Counted from the stretch's first letter, positions 33,228 to 42,805 are shown. The stretch is DNA of 64,000 bases from Virgibacillus_R byunsanensis (GCF_042675965.1 NZ_JBHTKJ010000035.1:62001-126000); one strand, 5' to 3'. The notes: a model not told the origin generated them from the sequence alone. Made by a program: numbers and translations.

Positions 33228-34188
33228 AATCCACCTCCGGAAGGAGGTTTTCAGATATTCCCCTGGACTTATCGCGGAACACAGGGAAGAACTCTGGAAC
33301 CAGATGCAGGTAATAATCTGTATCTATCTGATTTTCGTGACCTAGATACATGCTTAGATATGGAAGATATGCATTGATATCCTTCCCTCCCTTCACCCAC
33401 TGGTTCAGCCGGTTAACGGCAAAAGTATGGCGGAAATCATGAACTCTTGGAGGATTTCCTGTGCATGTCTTCGCTACGGTAAGGTTATCCCAGAATAAAT
33501 GAAACCAGTAGTTTATCAGGCTACGATTATAGAAGTTTCCTTTCTGATTTGGGAAAAATGCAATTCTATTAGGATAATGGAATTGGATTCTTTCATCGTA
33601 CATCTTACATAGATGTAACATATCGTCAGACAAATATATGATTCTATCTTTATGACCTTTCGATTCCCGGATAAATACAGACCCCAATTTAAAATCCACA
33701 TCTGACACTTGAAGCATTCGTGCTTCAGACGACCGAAGCCCGCAACTATATAGGAGCCTAAAAAGTACCGGTATGACTAGATGTCGACCTGGACTAAAAG
33801 CGCTCACCTGACAGGCATCTACTGCCTTAAAAAATTTAGACAGTTCCTGACTTGTAAATATGTGTGGTACATAACGTATTTGCTTTTTCGGTATATTGGA
33901 AGATAAGACATAAGCATCAATTCCGATAGTGTTCATATATTTTGCCAGCTGTCTTATAGGTGTAATTCTACGCATAAGCCCATTTTGGTGTTCATTTTCT
34001 TTTAATGATGCCCAGCTCATGACAATGTCAGAGGTTAATGTATGTTCATTAGGAAAATATTTTATGCAATATTTATCAAACGTGCGTAAGATCCTTCCTG
34101 AACTGACATAAGGGTATCCAAGAGACTGCTTCTGTTCAACCAGACCTTCTATATAGATCCTGAAATTACTATTATAAGGATACTTCAT
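33220..34188 (-). CDS. tyrosine recombinase, second gene of the RIT element
   Basis: A 322-residue phage-integrase-like protein with catalytic residues in YSCGLRSSEARML, HDFRHTFAVNRL and LGHENQIDTDYYLH. It overlaps the first recombinase gene by 4 nt (ATGA arrangement) and the third by 8 nt, so the three are translationally coupled. Between the HxxR motif and the LGH motif there is a longer insertion (KGGKDINAYLPYLSM) than in typical integrases. Confidence 0.92.
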   Translation of the reverse strand: MKYPYNSNFRIYIEGLVEQKQSLGYPYVSSGRILRTFDKYCIKYFPNEHTLTSDIVMSWASLKENEHQNGLMRRITPIRQLAKYMNTIGIDAYVLSSNIPKKQIRYVPHIFTSQELSKFFKAVDACQVSAFSPGRHLVIPVLFRLLYSCGLRSSEARMLQVSDVDFKLGSVFIRESKGHKDRIIYLSDDMLHLCKMYDERIQFHYPNRIAFFPNQKGNFYNRSLINYWFHLFWDNLTVAKTCTGNPPRVHDFRHTFAVNRLNQWVKGGKDINAYLPYLSMYLGHENQIDTDYYLHLVPEFFPVFRDKSRGISENLLPEVDYE

Positions 34189-35429
34189 AACAGTTCCTCC
34201 TTTGTCACTTCAATACCTTGAAATGTGAGAGCACATGCCTTCAAATGTTTTTCATCTGTTGAAAGATATACCTTGCTGGAGGACATGGAGCCATGTCCCA
34301 ATGTATTGGATATCACAGGAAGTGATATTTCCTGTGAAAGCATTCTTGCAGCCACAGTATGGCGGAAAATATGAAATCCTTTCCGCTGATTTCCTGACTG
34401 CCGGATGTCCGCCTTTTTCATGATGCTACAACTGATGGCATAACAGTTGGAACGAGATAATTTTGTGTATGGTGCCTGGTATCTCAGAAAAACATAGGGA
34501 AGACTGCTTTGAGGTCTTGCATTTAGTATATAGTCAGACAATGCATTACCGATATCTGTAAGAATAGGTAACATTAAAGGCCTTCCGTTTTTCTGTTGTA
34601 CGATGGCGATTGTCTTATTCCGCCAGTCAATGCTGGATATTTCTAAATTTGTAATGTCAATGCTTCTAAGCCCTGTGCGCATTGCCAAAAGCACCATGGC
34701 ATAGTTACGCTTTCCAATACAGGTGGAACGGTCGATTGACTGAAGTAGACGGTCTTCTTCTTCCTGTGTAATAGTTGGTACAACAGCGGTTCTTCTCGAA
34801 CCGCTGCTTGGAACTGCCAGAACTAATTTTTCTTTAGTCGCACTTTCTTTATAGAGATATTTCAAAAAGGACCGAAGTGCAGATAGTACAGTTCGCATAC
34901 TGGTGCTTTGGTAAGATCTTGCTATATAAGGAATAAAACTTCGAACGTCATCGAGCCGGAGATCAGATATATTTTTATTGAGTTCTAAATGTACATATTT
35001 TAAAAACTGCCTCGAAAGTGTCTCATAACACCTGCGTGTCCCATTACCTTTTCCGGAACGGATAAGTTCTTCCACATAATCGGCTTGCAACTGCTTCATT
35101 TCGATGGAAAGAGGGCTGTTGGCATCCGCAAAATGGAATTTCCAGCTATAACTGCCTGTTTTCAGAACTTCAAGAAGAATCAGCACAGAAAGGCGTCTGA
35201 GTTTATAACGCCAGTTCTTAATCAGTCCTTTGTCAAGATTATCCTTCGACTCTAATACAAAACGATTTGCCAATTCCTCGGAAAAGTATGATTGCCCGTT
35301 TGATTCAAAAAAATGAGTCAGTTCATCCCATGCCAATCCATACTGATAGACTGTAGATGCACTATGTTGGATTGGTTTTATTGCCCCCTTAGCTTGGGTA
35401 ATCAATTCTGTCATTAAAATTTCTTTCAT
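34185..35429 (-). CDS. tyrosine recombinase, first gene of the RIT element
   Basis: 414 residues, the longest of the trio. Large N-terminal core-binding region (~1-200), then catalytic MRTGLRSIDITNL, HIFRHTVAARML and LGHGSMSSSKVYLS. Ribosome binding site GGAGGCGAAAAG precedes the ATG. First gene of the operon, reading inward from the right terminal repeat. Confidence 0.92.
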   Translation of the reverse strand: MKEILMTELITQAKGAIKPIQHSASTVYQYGLAWDELTHFFESNGQSYFSEELANRFVLESKDNLDKGLIKNWRYKLRRLSVLILLEVLKTGSYSWKFHFADANSPLSIEMKQLQADYVEELIRSGKGNGTRRCYETLSRQFLKYVHLELNKNISDLRLDDVRSFIPYIARSYQSTSMRTVLSALRSFLKYLYKESATKEKLVLAVPSSGSRRTAVVPTITQEEEDRLLQSIDRSTCIGKRNYAMVLLAMRTGLRSIDITNLEISSIDWRNKTIAIVQQKNGRPLMLPILTDIGNALSDYILNARPQSSLPYVFLRYQAPYTKLSRSNCYAISCSIMKKADIRQSGNQRKGFHIFRHTVAARMLSQEISLPVISNTLGHGSMSSSKVYLSTDEKHLKACALTFQGIEVTKEELL

Positions 35430-35614
35430 CTTTTCGCCTCCATAATTATATTTGGGAACATCCCGATTTAATTATGAAGTGGGTGGAAAAAATGAACAAC
35501 AATTATCCCGAACATTTAACTCCCTTAACGTGATAAATAAGGAAAAGCAGTTAAATGTTCGGAATAATAAAAACTTCGGAATAATCCTTGTTATCAAGAA
35601 TTCAGGATAACAAG

Positions 35615-36421
35615 GATAAAGCCAGTGTAGAAGGTTCAGTTAATGTCATCTCTACATGGATCATTGCAGCCTTAAGAAATACACATTGTTTCAGTATCGA
35701 TGAATTAAATGAAGAAGTTTGGAAGAAGTTAGCTGAATTTAATGAACGTCCCTTTACTCGTAAAAAAGGGTGTCGTCTGTCGGCATTTGAGGAAGAGGAG
35801 AAATTCGCACTTTCCCCTCTACCATCAACGCCTTACAAAATGTCTGAATGGAAAACAGCGAAAGTACGTCCTGACTATCACATCTCTGTCGATAGTATGT
35901 TTTATTCTTTGCCATATGAGTATATCAACCGAGGGGTAGATGTGAAACTTTCAGACGACCTAGTTGAAGTTTATTTCAATCATATGCGGGTAGCTTCCCA
36001 TAAACGATTATATGGGAAATTCGGCCAATTATCTACTATTCGTGATCATATGCCTGATAATCATAAGTTATTTGTGGACCAAACACCAGAAGCTGCATTT
36101 GAATGGGCTGAAAGTATGGGAGCTTCCACATTGACTGTCGTTAAATATATTCTAGATACTTCTCAAACTGAAAAACTAGCGTTACAGTCAATATTTTCTT
36201 TAAAAAAGTCTGAGCGCCGTTATACCAAATATGAAATTGAACGTGCATGTAAAATGATTATTTCTATGACAAAAAGGCCTACGGTTAAGAGTATTCAAAC
36301 CATCTTAAAGAGCAATAAAAAGAATGATGCCGAGCAAGAAATGAAACGCAAAACAGAAACTAGTGAAAATAATTTTGGCTTCACAAGAGGAGCTCATTAC
36401 TATGGAGGAACAGACAAATGA
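35615..36421 (+). pseudogene. istA transposase, 3' part (interrupted)
   Basis: Resumes at GATAAAGCCAGTGTA (DKASV), in frame with the 5' fragment, and contains EGSVNVISTWIIAALRN with the last catalytic Glu, then the C-terminal Mu-type domain. It ends at TGA overlapping the istB start codon (ATGA). It has no start of its own in its native context. Confidence 0.9.
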
Positions 36422-37173
36422 TGAATGATCAAACGCTTTCTAAATTACACGAAATGAAGTTGAATGGAATGGCGGAATCCTATAAAGAGCAAGCATCAAA
36501 CAAGGAGTTTCAAAAGATGAATTTCGAAGATCGATTTTCTTTACTCGTTGATTTAGAGCATTCCCGTCGGAAGAGCAATAAGCTTCAACGCTTGATAAAA
36601 ACAGCTACTTTTTTAAATTCAAATGCCTGTATTGAAGATATAGAATACCACGAGGACAGAAGATTAAATAAAGAAATGATTCTAAAATTGGCTAGCTGTA
36701 ATTATATACAAGACAGTCATAATATCATATTGAAAGGAGCCACTGGCTCAGGTAAATCATATATAGCAAGTGCATTCGGAGTAGCTGCTTGTCGTCAATT
36801 TTATAAAGTGAAATATATTCGCCTACCGGAACTATTGGATGAATTATCACTCGCAAAATTAGCTGCAGACGGAAGCTACCGGAAATCTATTAAAATATAC
36901 ACGAAGGTTGACCTACTCATACTTGATGAATGGTTACTGACAGATTTATCAACCGATGAAGCAGCAATCATACTGGAAATCACAGAAGCTCGCCACAAGT
37001 TAGCTTCTACTATTTTTTGTTCACAAATCGACCCTAGTGGATGGCATATTAAATTAGGTAATGAAACGATAGCAGAAGCTATTTTAGACCGAATTATCCA
37101 TGACTCCTATCAAATCCTGATAGATGGAGAAGTCTCCATGCGTGAGCGCCATGGGTTAAGTGGAGAAATCTGA
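36418..37173 (+). CDS. istB: IS21 helper ATPase IstB
   Basis: A 251-residue AAA+ ATPase with Walker A GATGSGKS (~res 108), Walker B DLLILDEWLL and an arginine-finger region ILDRIIHDSYQI. It ends with DGEVSMRERHGLSGEI. IstB remodels target DNA for IstA. Overlapped start (ATGA) with istA. Intact, so it could act with an IstA supplied in trans. Confidence 0.93.
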   Translation: MMNDQTLSKLHEMKLNGMAESYKEQASNKEFQKMNFEDRFSLLVDLEHSRRKSNKLQRLIKTATFLNSNACIEDIEYHEDRRLNKEMILKLASCNYIQDSHNIILKGATGSGKSYIASAFGVAACRQFYKVKYIRLPELLDELSLAKLAADGSYRKSIKIYTKVDLLILDEWLLTDLSTDEAAIILEITEARHKLASTIFCSQIDPSGWHIKLGNETIAEAILDRIIHDSYQILIDGEVSMRERHGLSGEI

Positions 37174-37174
37174 T

Positions 37175-37387
37175 ATGACAATTATGACGAAAAAAGACCT
37201 AAGGGAGTTGGAGGAATACTTCTACTGTGTCGGATACAAGCACTGGTATCCGTTCCCCAAGGAACTAGAAACGCAGTTGATGGACACCTATGGAAATGAA
37301 CCCTTTCCTCATGAATGGAATGAACAGGACATTTTTGAGGGTTCTAGAAAAATAATTATAAAGTACTTTAAAAACAATTCTAATTAA
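37175..37387 (+). CDS. small IS21 accessory protein
   Basis: 70 residues from ATG 37175 (GTGGAG 9 nt upstream, inside the istB end); a GTG at 37160 is the alternative. Acidic/aromatic, with YKHWYPFPKELETQL and EPFPHEWNEQDI. No known domain recognised. It lies between istB and the IS end. A different 50-residue ORF occupies the same place in the IS21-like remnant at 38654-40572, so such downstream ORFs may be a regular part of these elements. Confidence 0.6.
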   Translation: MTIMTKKDLRELEEYFYCVGYKHWYPFPKELETQLMDTYGNEPFPHEWNEQDIFEGSRKIIIKYFKNNSN

Positions 37388-37405
37388 CAACAATGTAAAA
37401 GAAAA

Positions 37406-37440
37406 GCCCTACAGTTTATGAAACTAGTAATCTGTAGGGT
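37406..37440 (+). terminator. terminator inside the IS21 right end
   Basis: GCCCTACAG / CTGTAGGGT hairpin followed by TTTT, just after the accessory ORF. Confidence 0.7.
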
Positions 37441-37640
37441 TTTATGATGGTTGGTAAAGGTGTTGGCATTGTGTGGTAAATTCAGTGGCGAACACTGGTA
37501 AAAAACATGGCAAGGGTGGTAAAATCACGTGGCCGTAATCAAGTTAGAAATTACATGAAATTTTCCGTATGAAATTAATTCCTATGCAACATTCTCAAAT
37601 GGGTCTTTTCGGTAAAGACCTCTTCAATCCTCCCAAACTA

Positions 37641-37765
37641 CTACCGAATACTCACATTAATACTATGATCTACCACATACCTAAATCGAATCGTTTCCTT
37701 CTCATTTGTCGGAACTTCTACTAGGAATTCTATCGTTTTCGTATCTGGGTAGTTTCTGCAATCTC
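37641..37765 (-). pseudogene. 3' remnant of a DUF4139 gene
   Basis: The last ~40 codons reproduce the end of the intact DUF4139 protein at 56149-57447: KTIEFLVEVPTNEKETIRF, then VVDHSINVSIR and the same stop and downstream bases. Upstream of this the match breaks into a short rearranged segment. Non-functional. Confidence 0.8.
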
Positions 37766-38002
37766 GCTGAATTTCAATACCAGTTACGGTAGAGAAAAAA
37801 ACTATGATTTGAAAAACAAAATCGAGAAATATTAAGAAATAATGATCCATCCTGCACATAAAGCAAGATGGATCTTATTGTTTAATTAGCTGCAATTCAT
37901 CATTTTTACTAAAAACATGGTGCATATTAAAAGTATTGTTCAATTTTCTAATGACTGAGATATTTATCTTTCTCTGTGGAACGGCTTTTGGATTTAATTT
38001 TT

Positions 38003-38443
38003 CTATCTTTGCTTCATACGTTTAAACTCTACCTTATCACCGGGTTTTAAATTATTGAAGATTTCTTCACCATCATAATAACGCCAACCAGCAATATAAA
38101 AGTCTAATTCAAAATGATTATCGTTTACATATATCGGGTTTACAAACTCATAAGAGTCAGTTGCTAATCGACCGCCAGTTGCTTGCAACAAATCCATTTC
38201 TGTGTAGTCTTTAGGCAATCCTAATTCTTGTAACAGATCATCAAAATCAGGTCTTCTTCTATCGGAGAGCCAGCATTCGAAAGGCACAGAAAGTCGATTC
38301 GATGAATACGTTCTATCCGTATACGGGAAAGCTAAATGTGGTTTATATCCTTTTTCTATAGCTTCACTTAGTTTTCTTCTATAACCATTTTCATGAATTA
38401 AATTACCTACATGATATCTCTGACGCGTTTTAGTATTTTGCCA
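38003..38443 (-). pseudogene. truncated HIRAN-domain DNA-binding protein
   Basis: An open frame without a proper start (a TGA stops it two codons before TGG at 38443) reads RYHVGNLIHENGYRRKL, then RPDFDDLLQELGLP, LLQATGGRLATDSYEFVNP and AGWRYYDGEEIFNNLKPGD. This is the start of a HIRAN domain, cut off at KRMKQR. A different frame then stays open for ~45 codons to about 37879, which suggests a frameshift. Family members carry this N-terminal module with a C-terminal HIRAN domain. It appears inactivated at both ends. Confidence 0.65.
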
Positions 38444-38799
38444 ATATCATAACGATTAAAGTCCTGATGCAGCCGAAAAAATAACGTAACCCAGAGTAAA
38501 ATAGATAAACGTAATGAATCATCAAATTCCAGAACCAGCCTAAACATTCACAATTAGATCCATTGCATTTCGGTATTTAGGTAAAATCATTTTTCTTGTA
38601 ACAAGGTTTCTGGAAAATTTCCCTCCCAAGTGGTTTTAAATCATTCTATGATTATTGCGGACAGAATGAGCCAGCTGTGCGGAGTTTTGAGCCACCACTT
38701 GTGGACGATTAAGCCAGTAAGTGCTGAGTCGAGAGCCAATAGGACTAAAGAATAAACAGCTATTAGAAACGTAGAAGCCTCCAATAGCTGCTGCTTATC

Positions 38800-38952
38800 T
38801 TATTTAAAGCGTTTCCCGTCTAGTTGTTTATCAATGATTTCAAGAGCTGAGCGAACAAGTTCAACATGGTCCAATTTCTCTTCATCCAGCCAGCCACATG
38901 GAGGTAATAGTTTCTCTTTTACTTCCTGCATTATGTCATCAGGTAAATACAT
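38800..38952 (-). CDS. small ORF at the 3' side of an istB remnant (50 aa)
   Basis: Encodes MYLPDDIMQEVKEKLLPP, then CGWLDEEKLDHVELVRSAL and a basic end KRFK. It occupies the same position relative to istB as the accessory ORF in the intact IS21. No strong ribosome binding site, so expression is doubtful. Function unknown. Confidence 0.45.
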   Translation of the reverse strand: MYLPDDIMQEVKEKLLPPCGWLDEEKLDHVELVRSALEIIDKQLDGKRFK

Positions 38953-38968
38953 ATGAAAAAATACTTAG

Positions 38969-39052
38969 CTATACGGATTTCCACTTCTTCAGAAAGCATT
39001 GAGATATCTCCAATCCATGACGCTCTCTCATCGAAACTCCCCCGTCAACTAG
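38969..39052 (-). pseudogene. istB 3' fragment
   Basis: The frame LVDGGVSMRERHGLEISQ ends at TAG 38969-38971 and matches the IstB end LIDGEVSMRERHGL at 37173. It shows that the surrounding remnant was an IS21-family element. Confidence 0.75.
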
Positions 39053-39098
39053 TATTTTTTAGAAATAAATCCGGATGGTGATAGGCACCCAAAATTAC

Positions 39099-40293
39099 TT
39101 ATATAGTTGTCTTTATATTTAATAATACTTTTTTGTCTTCTTCTCTTAATAGGTCATCTTGATATTTATTTGAATCTTGAATCCAATTAGCTTTATTCAT
39201 AGCCCATTCATATTCATCTGTTGTTTTATCTAGTTCAGCGGAAATGTATTCTTTGATTAGGTTCGAATTAAAATAGTTCATCGAATTATTCAGCAAATCC
39301 TGAGTTCTTTTATAGTCTTTTTCTCGCCGCTTTCTAAGTAATTCTCTCTCCTGTTCTTCTTTCAATCTTTTCTTTTCCGCTATTATATAGGATTTTTCTT
39401 CTTCATCAATGATTGATGGAAGTGAAAATATGTTTAAGAATACTTTTCTTAATAAATCTTCAGCCGTCATAGTTTTCGTTTGTTTCATTAACTTTTCATT
39501 TTTACTCCAATTACGCCAATACAACTTGTAACCTACTTCAACAATTATTTTTCCTGTTGTTTCATACTTAAATGTGTTGTAAGTTGAATACTCTTTATCA
39601 TCTGGTGAGAACATTATTTTTTTACAGGGAATTTTAAAGTTTAATAAGATAGTATATTTTTTATACAGTACTTGTGTTTCATCAAACTTACTAACGATTT
39701 TTGCTCCTGCCTTTTCAAGTGCTTTAAATAAACTATCGATAAAAGGTAAAATTTCTGGAATGATTTCACCAGAAGCTGACTTAATTCTTAATTTATCTTC
39801 TCTATATGATTGAGTTTTTTTGCGGTATTTCACTATTTCCCTATGGGGTTTACTAGATAAATTTTTATTAATATTTAACATGTTATAAATATCAGTTAAA
39901 TTTTCTTGATCAGATTCTAAGTATGAAAAATAGGTCGGTTTTTCCTTTTCTTCTTTCTTTATAGATGAAACGACATTTTTTTTCAGTAGAGGTACTAATG
40001 GATGTTTTGTCATTTACAGCTGTTATAATTTTTTTAGGTGCTACTGCATTTTGTTTTTTAGCTTTTCCAAGAGCAATTATTCGATTATCATTTGGATTTG
40101 GTAGTAGTGGTTGGACTGGCTTCTCATTCCCCATATGTAAACTACTCCAATAAGATGCTGTAGGTAGTGGCATATCATTACTAGTACAAGCATTTTTCAA
40201 TTTATTATATGGAACATTTAGTTCTTTAGCTGTTTTAGTAATTCCTATACTCCACAGTTTTTCATATAAATCATTCCTAGAGATTGATAGCAT
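39099..40293 (-). pseudogene. helix-turn-helix protein split by a frameshift at an A8 run
   Basis: Frame one starts at ATG 40293: ISRNDLYEKLWSIGITKTAKEL, then PLPTASYWSSLHMG, a DNA-binding-like N-terminus found on many hypothetical proteins. After the run of eight A (T8 at 39976-39983 on the plus strand) it reaches a stop. Frame two continues from the same run with NVVSSIKKEEKEKPTYFSYL and stays open for ~290 residues, lysine- and glutamate-rich with a coiled-coil stretch (~res 200-245). One A fewer would fuse them into a ~395-residue protein. It may be mutation, programmed slippage or a sequencing error. Function unknown. Confidence 0.65.
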
Positions 40294-40572
40294 TCTTTTT
40301 TCCCTCTCCTCATCCTTTACTTCATTTTATATTCATAGGAAATTTCAGTCAATTTAAAACAAAAATAAGCCCATGCCTGTATTGACATGAGATCGAAAAG
40401 TTTTATATAAGCATCAAGTAGTACAATCCTTCTAGCAATCTATAGCTCATGAGAAAATGATGTAGGTTATTCTCTTCCTATATCTCTGGCTCTCAAGTCC
40501 GCAAATGGTGGCTCATTTTATCCGCAATCACTGGCTCAAAACTCCGCACCCGTGGCTCAATTCATCCGCAAT

Positions 40573-41040
40573 ATTCAACAACAATCTGTCATTGCTTATA
40601 ACAAGAAAAATGAAAGTGAACCTTTTGGCTTTGATAAGCATTTTGCCCCGACCTGTTTCAGGGAACACTCGTACCGTTATGATAGTTTTGATGGCAAATA
40701 CGAAACGTTGAAATACACTAGACCAAAAGAGTGCAGTGATTGTCCTCTAGCAAACGAAGGTATCTGCCAAAAGGTTTATAAAGTAAAAATCACAACAGAT
40801 CTCAGAAGATATACAGCACCAGCACGAGGATCAAAAGCATGGAAAACAATTTTCAAACGCCATAGTGCAGTTGAACGCGTCAATGCTTACTTAAAGGAAT
40901 ACTTTCAACTCAACAATGTTCGTAATCGTACAGGTAAACGTGCAAAAGTTGACTTTGACATCGTAACGCTTATTTATAATGCTTCAAAATTGGCTGCAGA
41001 TCGTATCAATACACTGTTAAATCAGCAACAAGCTGCTTAA
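40573..41040 (+). pseudogene. DDE transposase, C-terminal fragment
   Basis: About 155 codons of an IS1182/IS5-like transposase: FDKHFAPTCFREHSYRYD, the cysteine cluster CSDCPLANEGIC, and FKRHSAVERVNAYLKEYF, which holds the last catalytic Glu. The coding frame begins abruptly at the end of the IS21-like remnant, so the N-terminal part with the first two Asp is missing. Inactive. Confidence 0.75.
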
Positions 41041-41467
41041 AATAATTTTTTAAACTGTATTTTTAAAATTCTGTAGGTCTTTATATTTTTAAAAAGAGCA
41101 ATTATGAAATTGATTCATATTCGGAAAAGAAGAAGATTCCTAATTAGTTTATTTATTGGGTTCGAAGGATTTTTTATATTGCATTAATTTGTAATTAAAG
41201 AATATAAGGAAAATATGTGTGAGGAAATAAACCAGTTTATTCTTAGTTGATAATACTAAATATGATTTTGTTTTTTACTTATCAGAGAAGTGTATAATGA
41301 GGAGTTGCTTAAGCTTTTTTTTAATATACTATTCACAGTCACAATTAGTTCACTTGTTAGCTAACTTCTCTTTTAACGGACACATTCAACCCTATTTATT
41401 ATTTTCTTCAAAAAACTTGAATGTGTCCATTAGTTTATATTGAATAGTCGTGAATTAAATAACTAAA
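41041..41467. other. intergenic region with nested inverted repeats
   Basis: 427 bp without a supported gene. It holds an inner perfect 12-bp inverted repeat GGACACATTCAA / TTGAATGTGTCC (41378-41389, 41417-41428) and an outer 8-bp pair ACTATTCA / TGAATAGT (41329-41336, 41441-41448). Possibly the footprint of a small inverted-repeat element or a terminator complex at the end of the catabolic operon. Confidence 0.55.
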
Positions 41468-42805
41468 TTAATTGTAATTTATTTCTTTTTGTAACTTTAA
41501 AAGTGATTTATCTAGTATCTCTAAAATTTCATCTATCTCTGTATTATTAACAGTTAATGGAGGGGCTATAATAATGTGCTGACCTAATTTGCCTTTTTTT
41601 GCACCTGAACCCGGATAAAGTACTAAACCATTTTCCATTGAAATTTGATTTAATCTTTCTGAAACTTTTTCACTTGCCTTAAAATCTTTATCATGATCTC
41701 TATTAGGTACAAACTCCAAACCAATTAACAGCCCCTTACCATTAATGGATTTTATCATTTTATATTTATCGTAAATTTGATTTAGTCCTTTTAATAAGTA
41801 TTCACTTTGAATATTACAGTTGTAAAGAATATCATTTGATTTATAGTAATTTATAGCAGCTAGTCCGGTTGCAACTAAAACAGGGTGCCCACTATATGTA
41901 AAACCATGTTTAAATATCCCATTACTATTTTCTAGAATAGCTTTTACAATATCATTATGAACAATTATTCCTCCTAAAGGTGCATATCCCCCAGTTACTC
42001 CTTTACCAAATGTAATAATATCTGGTATTACATCAAAATATTCTATCGCAAAGTTCTTTCCAGTTCTACCGAAACCTGTCATCACTTCATCAATTATTAA
42101 TAACAGATCATTTTTTTTACATATATCTTTAATTCTTTTAAAATATTCATATGGTGGGACCATAGCACCCTGTTGACTGCCTACTATTGGTTCACAAATA
42201 ATAGCTCCTATATTTTCAGCACCATAATTTTTAATTAAACTCTCTAGTTCGTCAATATAATTAGTTAACGACATATCTTCATTATCTGTGATTGGTGAAT
42301 TAATATGAGGATGTTCATATAGCAAAGCAGAAAAGGACGTTCTTCTTTTCAGATCCCCACCTATTGAAAGGGTACCTAATGTATTGCCGTGATATGATTG
42401 CCATCTACCAACAATTAACCTTTTAAATTCATTTCCCCGATCTTTGTGATATTGATGAACTAGTTTTATAGCACTTTCATTTGCCTCAGATCCACTACAT
42501 GTATAGAATACCTTTGAAAAATTTTTGGGTGCTAAATCTATAATTTCTTTAGATAATTTATATAATACTTCAGTTTCAAACCTCAGTGAGTGAACAAATG
42601 CAGCTTTTTTTGCTTGTTGATTCATAGCATCAGTTATTTGTGTCACTCCATGTCCAAGATTGGCAGCTACAGCTCCACTACAACCATCAATAAATTTCTT
42701 ACCACTACTTTCATAAAGATAAACACCCTCAGCACGGTCAATAATTGGATATTCAAGATTTAAATTTCTGTGAAAGACATGATCATCTTCTTTACTTATA
42801 TTGAT
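41468..42805 (-). CDS. class III aminotransferase (PLP), non-standard start
   Basis: 445 residues if read from the ATC at 42805, which is 8 nt after a perfect AAAGGAGG. No ATG/GTG/TTG lies near, and the next upstream ATG (42892) is inside the thiolase gene. Omega-aminotransferase motifs: HFF-like start HVFHRNLN, GCSGAVAANLGHG, SGSEANESAIKL, IIDEVMTGFGRTG (PLP Asp) and TFGKGVTGGYAP (Schiff-base Lys). It would transaminate an amino acid distal to or at the beta position. Downstream of thiolase in the catabolic operon; a second aminotransferase sits at 45458. Confidence 0.85.
   Translation of the reverse strand: MNISKEDDHVFHRNLNLEYPIIDRAEGVYLYESSGKKFIDGCSGAVAANLGHGVTQITDAMNQQAKKAAFVHSLRFETEVLYKLSKEIIDLAPKNFSKVFYTCSGSEANESAIKLVHQYHKDRGNEFKRLIVGRWQSYHGNTLGTLSIGGDLKRRTSFSALLYEHPHINSPITDNEDMSLTNYIDELESLIKNYGAENIGAIICEPIVGSQQGAMVPPYEYFKRIKDICKKNDLLLIIDEVMTGFGRTGKNFAIEYFDVIPDIITFGKGVTGGYAPLGGIIVHNDIVKAILENSNGIFKHGFTYSGHPVLVATGLAAINYYKSNDILYNCNIQSEYLLKGLNQIYDKYKMIKSINGKGLLIGLEFVPNRDHDKDFKASEKVSERLNQISMENGLVLYPGSGAKKGKLGQHIIIAPPLTVNNTEIDEILEILDKSLLKLQKEINYN

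Larger units (their letters stand above)
32084..35614 (-). mobile_element. RIT element (recombinase in trio) inserted in istA
   Basis: About 3.5 kb with three overlapping tyrosine recombinase genes. Terminal inverted repeats of ~29 bp: GATTATTCCGAAG... TTATCCCGAA at 32084-32112 and its inverse at 35558-35586. On the right side a further 28 bp forms the palindrome CTTGTTATC / GATAACAAG before istA resumes at GATAAAGCC. The three-recombinase layout and overlaps match the published RIT class. Confidence 0.88.
31183..37541 (+). mobile_element. IS21-family insertion sequence with nested RIT element
   Basis: The ends are inverted: TGATTACGGCCAC at 31183 and GTGGCCGTAATCA ending at 37541. A 7-bp target duplication AGTTAGA flanks it (31176-31182 and 37542-37548). 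The inner ends hold several TACCAC-like subrepeats, typical of IS21 transposase sites. It carries istA (split), istB and a small accessory ORF. Without the nested insert it would be about 2.8 kb. The element itself is probably immobile unless helped in trans. Confidence 0.92.
38654..40572 (-). mobile_element. gutted IS21-like element carrying a foreign gene
   Basis: Both ends hold about four 22-bp subrepeats of the form TTGCGGA-N5-TGAGCCA, inverted with respect to each other (38654-38740 and ~40489-40572, e.g. GTGCGGAGTTTTGAGCCA in both). Inside, on the minus strand, are a 50-residue ORF and the last ~27 codons of an istB gene. istA and most of istB are missing and replaced by the gene at 39099-40293. 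ATT stands on both outer flanks. Confidence 0.7.

Noticed and set aside
31183..37541. Composite transposon with antibiotic or defence cargo
   Set aside because: All internal genes are transposition or recombination genes plus one small accessory ORF, so nested IS21/RIT explains everything.
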